Of a DNA stretch of 47,356 nt, positions 42,803 through 47,356 are shown in pieces. Position numbers and translations under genes: made by a program. The notes under the pieces were generated by a model. It was not told the DNA's origin, ran no database searches, and saw only the letters and a list, made by a program, of their open reading frames with translations. Origin of the DNA: a bacterium. Its GTDB lineage: Bacteria; Verrucomicrobiota; Verrucomicrobiia; Limisphaerales; UBA11358. The stretch covers positions 1 through 47,356 of the forward strand of contig JAJXXW010000022.1 of the NCBI GenBank assembly GCA_021780905.1. Direction: 5' to 3'. Numbering within the stretch: position 1 is the stretch's first letter; each line of letters starts with the position of its first letter.

Positions 42803-42876
42803 TGGCCGATGGTGTAATGGTAACACAGCGCCCTTTGGAGGCGTTATTCATGGTTCGAATCCATGTCGGCCAGCCA
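42803..42876 (+). tRNA. tRNA-Gln (anticodon UUG), CCA encoded
   Basis: The gene begins TGGCCGA and ends TCGGCCA plus discriminator G and an encoded CCA. The acceptor stem is complete. The anticodon stem GCGCC/GGCGT encloses the loop CTTTGGA with anticodon TTG (42835-42837), i.e. glutamine. The T-loop GGTTCGAATCC and the D-arm (GGTGTAATGGTAACAC) are normal. It lies 66 bases after the helicase gene. An integrase gene starts 80 bases after the CCA, so the 3' end of this tRNA is the likely attachment site. Confidence 0.97.
42840..42876. other. Probable attachment site (att) at the tRNA-Gln 3' end
   Basis: Tyrosine integrases next to a tRNA usually recombine in its T-arm/3' end and rebuild an intact tRNA. 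Here the integrase gene starts directly downstream. The second att copy, a direct repeat of the 3' part of this tRNA, would lie beyond the right end of the window and has not been seen. Boundaries are therefore guesses. Confidence 0.5.
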
Positions 42877-42956
42877 ATTTTGCCAATTAATACGAGGGTT
42901 ATTCAAATCTTTGCACAGAATTTGCACAGAATCCCGCCCGACCCGCTGACAAGCGC

Positions 42957-44216
42957 GTGAGGTTCCCCGTCACCATCCGTCACCGCACCAGCAAGGCGAA
43001 AATCTACGCGCCGGCTGGAAAGTTCGCTTACTACCGCGTCGCCTTCACCACGGCGGGCAAGCGGAAGATGCAGACCTTCGCCACCTATTCCGACGCCAAA
43101 ACTGCCGCCGAGCGCATTGTGCGCGACGCGGCCAATGGTTCACAAGCCGCCGCGCTGTCCGCCAGCCAGTCCCGCGACGCCCTTGCCGCGCTGGAACGGC
43201 TGGACGGCTACTTTAAGGCCAAAGGCAGGCGCATTAGCCTAAATGCCGCCGTGGGGGATTATCTGGACGCGCTGGGCCGGTTGAACGTCCCGCTGTCCGC
43301 TGCCGTGGCTGGCTACCTGTCCACCGTGGCAACGGTCAAGCGTGTGGATATAGCCGCCGCTGTCAAAGAGTTTGTGGACGCGCGCGAAGTCGAAACGCAA
43401 TCGGTGAACGGCAAACGCCCGGAGTTGAGCAAGAATTATTTCCTGATGACAAAGCTCTGGCTGGGCTGGTTTGAAAAAACCTTTCCGGCCACGGCGGTTT
43501 GCGACCTGACGAAAGAGCATCTCGACAAATTCATGGCCGGGCGCAAACACCTTGCCGCCAAGTCCAAGAATCATCTCCGCGCCACGGTGAAAATGTTTTT
43601 GAACTGGTGCATCAAGAAAGATTACATCAGCCAGACGCACCGCTTGCTCGACGCCGACGGCATGAAGCGGCAAACCGCCGACGCCGGCGAAACCGATTTT
43701 TACCGCCCGGCGGAATTGCAGGCATTGCTGGACGCGGCGGACGACACCATGCGCCCGATCATCGCGCTGCAAGGGCTGGCGGGTATTCGGTTACAAGAGG
43801 CGCAACGGCTGACTTGGCAGGATGTTTTCGGCACGGCGGGACACGTTGCCATTTCCGCCACGAAATCCAAGACCCGCAGCCGCCGCTTGGTTGAAATCTG
43901 TCCCGCGCTGGCGGTATGGCTGGAACCGTATCGCCGGCATGAAGGCCAGTTGTGGACACAGAGCCGCGACACCTACCACGCCGCGTTTGTGGAACTTCGC
44001 GAAGCCGGAAAAATACCGGCGCGGAAAAACGGATTGCGCCATGCGTTTTGCACCTTCCATTTTGCCTTGCACGGCAACGAGAATTTGACGGCGGCACAAG
44101 CCGGTAACAGCCCGTCCGTGATTCATTCCGCCTACAAGGGACTCGCCACCAAAGCCGACGCGGAAAAATGGTTCAATGTGCTGCCGCCCGCCACGCCCGG
44201 CAAACGGGCGCAATGA
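42957..44216 (+). CDS. Tyrosine-type site-specific integrase, 419 aa
   Basis: N-terminal region with AP2-like/arm-binding character (KFAYYRVAFTTAGKRKM), a central SAM-like core-binding domain (about 150-240), then the catalytic domain. Box I Arg lies in GIRLQEAQRLTW (about 278); box II reads NGLRHAFCTFHF, so the usual first His of HxxR is Asn; and the later block is GNSPSVIHSAYKGLA with the nucleophilic Tyr and Asn in place of the usual His. I recall the same NxLRH and GNSP pattern in many verrucomicrobial integrases, so this is probably a subfamily trait rather than damage. Start is GTG 42957. The gene inserts and excises the element at the tRNA. Confidence 0.9.
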   Translation: MRFPVTIRHRTSKAKIYAPAGKFAYYRVAFTTAGKRKMQTFATYSDAKTAAERIVRDAANGSQAAALSASQSRDALAALERLDGYFKAKGRRISLNAAVGDYLDALGRLNVPLSAAVAGYLSTVATVKRVDIAAAVKEFVDAREVETQSVNGKRPELSKNYFLMTKLWLGWFEKTFPATAVCDLTKEHLDKFMAGRKHLAAKSKNHLRATVKMFLNWCIKKDYISQTHRLLDADGMKRQTADAGETDFYRPAELQALLDAADDTMRPIIALQGLAGIRLQEAQRLTWQDVFGTAGHVAISATKSKTRSRRLVEICPALAVWLEPYRRHEGQLWTQSRDTYHAAFVELREAGKIPARKNGLRHAFCTFHFALHGNENLTAAQAGNSPSVIHSAYKGLATKADAEKWFNVLPPATPGKRAQ

Positions 44217-44258
44217 CCGGCATGGACGGGTTGACAGTGGTAACATTTATGCTACTCT

Positions 44259-44585
44259 ATGAACGGCTCTTTTGAGATTCGGGAATATGTCGAAAGCGGA
44301 CTTTCGCCCTACGCCGAGTGGTTGGACGGCTTGGATGCAGTCACCGCCGCGCGCGTGGAAAAATACATCCTGCGTCTGGAACACGGCAACTTCGGCGCGG
44401 CCAAATCGCTGCATGACGGCGTGTTTGAAGTGCGGATGGATTTTGGGCCGGGCTATCGCGTGTATTTTGGACGCGAAGGCCGCGCCATCATCATTTTGCT
44501 CGGCGGTGGCAGCAAACGGCGGCAGGACGCCGACATTGCCGCCGCTGTGGAACGATGGCACCGATACCAGCAAACGAGACGATAA
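44259..44585 (+). CDS. RelE/HigB-family toxin (phage Gp49-like), 108 aa
   Basis: A small basic RelE-fold protein of the 'addiction module killer' type: VEKYILRLEHGNFGAAK, LHDGVFEVRMDFGPGYRVYF and IIILLGGGSKRRQDADIAAA are characteristic blocks. Such toxins usually cleave mRNA on the ribosome. The Arg/Lys of GYRVYFGREGR would be the active region. Toxin-first order with an Xre antitoxin gene after one base is typical for this group. It lies just inside the integrated element and may stabilise it. Confidence 0.88.
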   Translation: MNGSFEIREYVESGLSPYAEWLDGLDAVTAARVEKYILRLEHGNFGAAKSLHDGVFEVRMDFGPGYRVYFGREGRAIIILLGGGSKRRQDADIAAAVERWHRYQQTRR

Positions 44586-44586
44586 C

Positions 44587-44904
44587 ATGATTACAACTCG
44601 ACCTCATAGCGAAACGATTATCGCGCGGATCAAGCGCGAGCCAAAATTTGCGCGGGCGCTTTATGCCGAGGCGGTCAACTGTTTTTTGGACGGTGAAACC
44701 GCCGTCGGCCTGTCCCTGCTCCGCGATTTGGTCAACGCCCAAATCACCTTCAAGGAACTGGCGCGGCAGACCGGCTTGGGGGAAAAATCCCTTCACCGGA
44801 TGCTCGGTCGCCACGGCAACCCGACGGCGCGCAACCTGGGCGCGATTGTGCGAAGCATCGCCGAGGACTTGGGCGTCAAACCGCGCGTGACCGTGACGGC
44901 GTGA
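44587..44904 (+). CDS. Xre-type antitoxin partner, 105 aa
   Basis: ATG 44587 begins one base after the toxin stop. The C-terminal half contains a helix-turn-helix with ITFKELARQTGLGEKSLHRMLGRHGNPTARNLGAIV, matching the antidote proteins paired with Gp49-like toxins (IARDTGLSRESLYKAL-like helix). The N-terminal half would bind toxin. It probably also represses the operon. Length is normal. Confidence 0.88.
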   Translation: MITTRPHSETIIARIKREPKFARALYAEAVNCFLDGETAVGLSLLRDLVNAQITFKELARQTGLGEKSLHRMLGRHGNPTARNLGAIVRSIAEDLGVKPRVTVTA

Positions 44905-44913
44905 AACTCCGCC

Positions 44914-45639
44914 ATGAAAAGCCCGCCTTCATTTGTTGAAATTCAATTCAGGCCAAAGAGCGGGGTAAAAAATTTCCAAATCCAGTTTCCGCATAAAACG
45001 CTGACGGCATTTCGCAAGCTCGACCCGGACATTAAAGCGGACATTGTTGAATCCTTGCTGCCGTTCTACAAAGTTCAACGCCGTGAAATTGATGAGGTGA
45101 GATTTGCTCCATTGTTCGGGTTTTTCGAGGCACGCAAGGAGTATGCGCCGCCGGATGATCTATCATCTGGCAACCTGCTGGAAAAATGGGGTAAATACGA
45201 GGAAACAACGCACAACCGCGAGGTAAAAACGAAGGTTCTGCGTTTGCTTCGCTACGCTCGTTTTCAGCAACTATCAGGTGAGGTTGCGCCCATTCTTCGG
45301 CTCGCTGTCAGCCAAGCCATTGATGACAATGACCACAGATTTTTCAAGCAATTGGGGCGGCTTCTGGAAAAGCAGCCGGTGATTTTTGATCCGCTAAAAG
45401 AACCGACGCCAGCCGAACAACTGCTGATTGAACATTGGATTTGCCAGAAAGAAAAAGCCGTGCATCTGTGTTGTTTCACTGACGCAGCCATTGACGACTT
45501 CCTGCGCGCCGTTGGTGAACAGCCAACTTTTGATTCCGTCCGCAAGACCCGGCAGCGCCTCGGCTTGCAACGGCTTCCTGAAAAATTCCCATTCATTCGG
45601 CGCGTTAAACGCGAGGGCGACACGGTTATTCTCGGCTAG
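44914..45639 (+). CDS. Element-borne protein of unknown function, 241 aa
   Basis: No family is recognised. The composition is soluble, charged and helical, with KADIVESLLPFYKVQRREID, a Tyr/Glu-rich middle and a basic C-terminal helix (RKTRQRLGLQRLP). The C-terminus could contain a winged-helix or DNA-binding fold, since RQRLGLQR resembles short HTH helices. GC content is lower than in the core genome. It lies between the toxin-antitoxin pair and the excisionase-like gene in the same direction, so it is probably part of the element's early operon. Confidence 0.65.
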   Translation: MKSPPSFVEIQFRPKSGVKNFQIQFPHKTLTAFRKLDPDIKADIVESLLPFYKVQRREIDEVRFAPLFGFFEARKEYAPPDDLSSGNLLEKWGKYEETTHNREVKTKVLRLLRYARFQQLSGEVAPILRLAVSQAIDDNDHRFFKQLGRLLEKQPVIFDPLKEPTPAEQLLIEHWICQKEKAVHLCCFTDAAIDDFLRAVGEQPTFDSVRKTRQRLGLQRLPEKFPFIRRVKREGDTVILG

Positions 45640-45712
45640 GAGGGTGGACAAATCATCGGCGCAGTTCGCCGTCCACGCACCATTGCGCGGCCATAGGCAA
45701 GCTGGCGGTGCA

Positions 45713-45931
45713 ATGTTAAACGACAAACTTCAAACAGCACAGGCGAGCGAGAAAGATTTTCTCGACGAAAAACAACTTTTGGCGCGTTTACCAATTTCGA
45801 GACGCACCGCATTTAATTGGATTCAGCAGGGCAAGCTGCCAGTGGTCAAAATTGGCAGGCGCAAAATCTACCATTGGGATTCTGTAAAAGCCGCCTTGCT
45901 CCGACTCCAGAGAGGCGCGGTGCAGCCGTGA
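45713..45931 (+). CDS. Excisionase-like/MerR-type helix-turn-helix protein, 72 aa
   Basis: LDEKQLLARLPISRRTAFNWIQQGKLPVVKIGRRKIYHWDSV is the conserved fold of small HTH_17 proteins (ArR-T-NWI helix, then the KLPVVKIGRR wing). In integrated elements they act as excisionase or transcription regulators. It starts at ATG 45713 and ends with TGA overlapping the next GTG (GTGA), so the two are coupled. Its closeness to the integrase fits a recombination-directionality role. Confidence 0.8.
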   Translation: MLNDKLQTAQASEKDFLDEKQLLARLPISRRTAFNWIQQGKLPVVKIGRRKIYHWDSVKAALLRLQRGAVQP

Positions 45932-46059
45932 AATCCGCGCTGCGATTCTCAAAAGCCAGCGGCAGCACAAAGCGGCGCGTGGAACGCATCATCCGCACCG
46001 GCCAGTATCGCAAGCGCGGCAGGCGGCACTACCAGCCGGAAACGAGGGCGTATGCGTGA
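45928..46059 (+). CDS. Small basic protein, 43 aa
   Basis: GTG 45928 overlaps the preceding stop by four bases and the frame ends at 46059, eight bases inside the next gene. The 43 residues are strongly basic (STKRRVERIIRTGQY, KRGRRHYQ), fitting a DNA- or RNA-binding peptide. No family recognised. The double overlap with its neighbours supports its being real. Confidence 0.5.
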   Translation: MKSALRFSKASGSTKRRVERIIRTGQYRKRGRRHYQPETRAYA

Positions 46060-46861
46060 ACGATCCAAAAATCTCAAATCCACGCCTGCTACGAAGCGGA
46101 GAGACAAAAAAACCGAATCCAAAGCTTTGTCGGCTTTGTCGGATAGCACGATGGAACAGAGAGACAGAGACGCAGAGACGCAGAGACACGGAGATGCACA
46201 GATACAGAGTTTCAGAAGATGCGGAGATACCCATGAGACGCATGATGCTGATGAGTTACCGCCTTCCGGCGCGTGCGTGGACACGCTCCAGAAGGCCGCA
46301 CGAATGGCGCTCGCTGACAAAAGCAATGGTGATCCGGTGTTCAAATTCGCCAGAGCGGTGAAGGCGTTTGAATTATCCGTGGATAAACGATTGCCAAAGG
46401 ATGAATTTCCGGCGGCATTTAACATTTGGTGGAGCGCGGCACAGTCCACGCTGCCACCAGACACAGACCGCGATGAATGTATGTTTCTTTTCATGGACGC
46501 TTACGAAAAGGCCAAAACTCCGCTCGGTTCAAACGTGATCCAAAACGCGATTGCCAAAGTTGCGGCATCACCGCCGCCGCCGGAGGCGAATCGCTACGAC
46601 AGCCCGAAATTAAAAACTCTGGTGCATCTGTGCTACGAACTGCAAAAGCTGGCCGGTGACAGCCCGTTCTTTTTGAGCGTGCGCGACGCCGCGCGCGCCA
46701 TCGGCCTGTCTGCAAAAAGTCTGCACGCCGTTTCCGCCTTCATGCACGGCTTGCACCGTGACGGCATTATTGAACCAGTAGAGATCAGCAATTCCGGCGG
46801 ACGCCGGGCAACCCGTTACCGTTATGTTGCAAACCGCGAACAATCCGACAAAGCCGAGTAA
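46052..46861 (+). CDS. Element-borne protein with C-terminal winged-helix segment, 269 aa
   Basis: The N-terminal part (about 1-70) is low complexity, rich in Arg, Asp, Glu and Gln, and encoded by a repeat. From about residue 75 a folded region follows (KSNGDPVFKFARAVKAFELS, then PAAFNIWWSAA). The C-terminus (about 205-262) is a winged-helix-like segment: FFLSVRDAARAIGLSAKSLHAVSAFMHGLHRDGIIEPVE. This resembles proteins that follow primase/replication genes in integrated elements. The precise function is unknown; a replication-helper or DNA-binding role is an inference. Downstream a 78-residue gene overlaps its 3' end by 38 bases. Confidence 0.65.
   Translation: MRERSKNLKSTPATKRRDKKTESKALSALSDSTMEQRDRDAETQRHGDAQIQSFRRCGDTHETHDADELPPSGACVDTLQKAARMALADKSNGDPVFKFARAVKAFELSVDKRLPKDEFPAAFNIWWSAAQSTLPPDTDRDECMFLFMDAYEKAKTPLGSNVIQNAIAKVAASPPPPEANRYDSPKLKTLVHLCYELQKLAGDSPFFLSVRDAARAIGLSAKSLHAVSAFMHGLHRDGIIEPVEISNSGGRRATRYRYVANREQSDKAE
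46156..46245. repeat. Degenerate 8-10-base tandem-like repeat inside the element gene
   Basis: Units of the form GAGACAGAGACGCAGAGAC, GCAGAGACACGGAGATGCAC and so on recur with variation across about 90 bases. They encode the Arg/Asp/Glu/Gln-rich N-terminal stretch of the 269-residue protein. Similar 'agagacgcagagac' repeats are familiar from many environmental genomes. The frame is open across it. Confidence 0.6.
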
Positions 46862-47060
46862 GCTATTGCCACGGCAGAAGGAACTGGCAGACCGCACTGA
46901 ATCCGCGCTGGGCGTGCATTGGGTCAATGATGCCGGCAAGTGGATCAACCGCATCAAATCCGCGCCCGGAAAATGCGAGCGTGTGATTGCCGAAGTCGAA
47001 TCCGCCTCGAAAGAAGGGCGAATCCGAACCACGCCAGCGGCATTTGCGGAAGATACTTAG
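46824..47060 (+). CDS. Small element-borne protein, 78 aa
   Basis: Starts at ATG 46824, overlapping the previous gene by 38 bases. The product is helical and charged, with KLLPRQKELADRTESALG, then AGKWINRIKSAPGKCERVIAEVESA. It resembles the C-terminal part of replication-associated proteins of integrated elements, but I cannot name a family. It precedes the DUF5681 gene by 14 bases. Confidence 0.6.
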   Translation: MLQTANNPTKPSKLLPRQKELADRTESALGVHWVNDAGKWINRIKSAPGKCERVIAEVESASKEGRIRTTPAAFAEDT

Positions 47061-47074
47061 AAACGATTTGCGCC

Positions 47075-47356
47075 ATGAGCTTCGCTCAGAACAGCGGGAA
47101 AACAGCGGGACGCGGCAGGCCGTTCAAGCCCGGTCAATCCGGCAATCCCGGCGGACGCCCCAGGACGGCGAAATTAGCCGAGGCGGTGCGGGAATTTCTC
47201 GACGAGAAAACCGGCGGCAAAACCCGCTTGCGGCAAATCCTCGAATGGCTGCAAAAGCACAAGCCGGAAGTCTTGCTTCACTACGCCTACGGCAAGCCGA
47301 TGGACGGCGCGGATATGGAGGTGAAGGAGAAAACCACCATTGCCGGCCTGCCGGAA
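47075..47356 (+). CDS. DUF5681-type protein, 3' end outside window (94 aa seen)
   Basis: The N-terminus reads GRGRPFKPGQSGNPGGRPR, the signature of DUF5681 proteins, which are commonly found next to phage terminase genes and carry a basic, possibly DNA-binding N-terminus. The remainder seen here is helical (AEAVREFLDEKTGG, LRQILEWLQKHKPE, YAYGKPMDG). The frame is open to the end of the window. It suggests the element carries phage-like packaging genes further right. Confidence 0.8.
   Translation, partial: MSFAQNSGKTAGRGRPFKPGQSGNPGGRPRTAKLAEAVREFLDEKTGGKTRLRQILEWLQKHKPEVLLHYAYGKPMDGADMEVKEKTTIAGLPE

Noticed and set aside
44231..44258. Possible promoter TTGACA ... TACTCT before the toxin gene
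   Set aside because: The spacer is 16 bases but the -10-like box touches the toxin ATG, so transcription would start inside the gene. I do not list it as a promoter.
1..47356. CRISPR arrays or cas genes
   Set aside because: No regularly spaced direct repeats with unique spacers were seen and no cas-like protein; the tandem repeats present are short and contiguous.

Overview
The window is a high-GC bacterial chromosome segment. I infer an environmental member of the Verrucomicrobiota (Pedosphaera/Limisphaerales-like). The reasons are secreted LamG proteins, one ending in FYRLK, a tyrosine integrase with the NxxR/GNSP boxes I associate with that phylum, many dispersed palindromic repeats, and few visible Shine-Dalgarno sequences. 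No rRNA or other taxonomic marker is present, so the assignment is tentative.

Layout. 1-4,040: decayed IS630- and ISKra4-type transposase genes flank a reverse-strand secreted LamG protein. 4,074-7,823: a tight reverse-strand sugar operon (epimerase, SDR, Gfo/Idh oxidoreductase, heptose-kinase-like GHMP kinase). 7,988-12,316: a forward operon with radical SAM/SPASM enzyme, FkbM methyltransferase, family 2 glycosyltransferase and flippase, followed by a LamG protein with a duplicated N-terminal domain. 14,537-22,837: a forward run with a NeuB-like synthase fused to a cupin, a ThDP enzyme, a lower-GC FkbM protein with its own terminator, a HAD phosphatase, an AraD-like epimerase/aldolase, a sugar C-methyltransferase type protein and an NAD-dependent epimerase/reductase. 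22,831-26,168: the reverse-strand CDP-3,6-dideoxyhexose operon rfbF-rfbG-rfbH, meeting the forward run tail to tail. Together 4-26 kb reads as a surface-polysaccharide locus that makes and exports unusual, probably branched, deoxysugars.

26,278-33,317: a DNA-methyltransferase relic, then a protein-quality block (DnaJ/CbpA, HtrA/DegP, FKBP isomerase, divergent Prc-type S41 protease), a small exported protein and YacG. 33,360-42,736: an IS3 relic, mutS carrying two in-frame palindromic insertions, a secreted bleomycin-hydrolase-like peptidase, an MFS transporter, a hexose-6-phosphate mutarotase-like protein and a DinG/XPD-type helicase with an extra segment.

42,803-47,356: a tRNA-Gln(UUG) gene followed directly by a tyrosine integrase, a RelE/Xre-type toxin-antitoxin pair, an unknown protein, an excisionase-like HTH protein, small genes and a DUF5681 protein that runs off the end. 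This is the integrase-proximal end of an integrated element using the tRNA as its attachment site.
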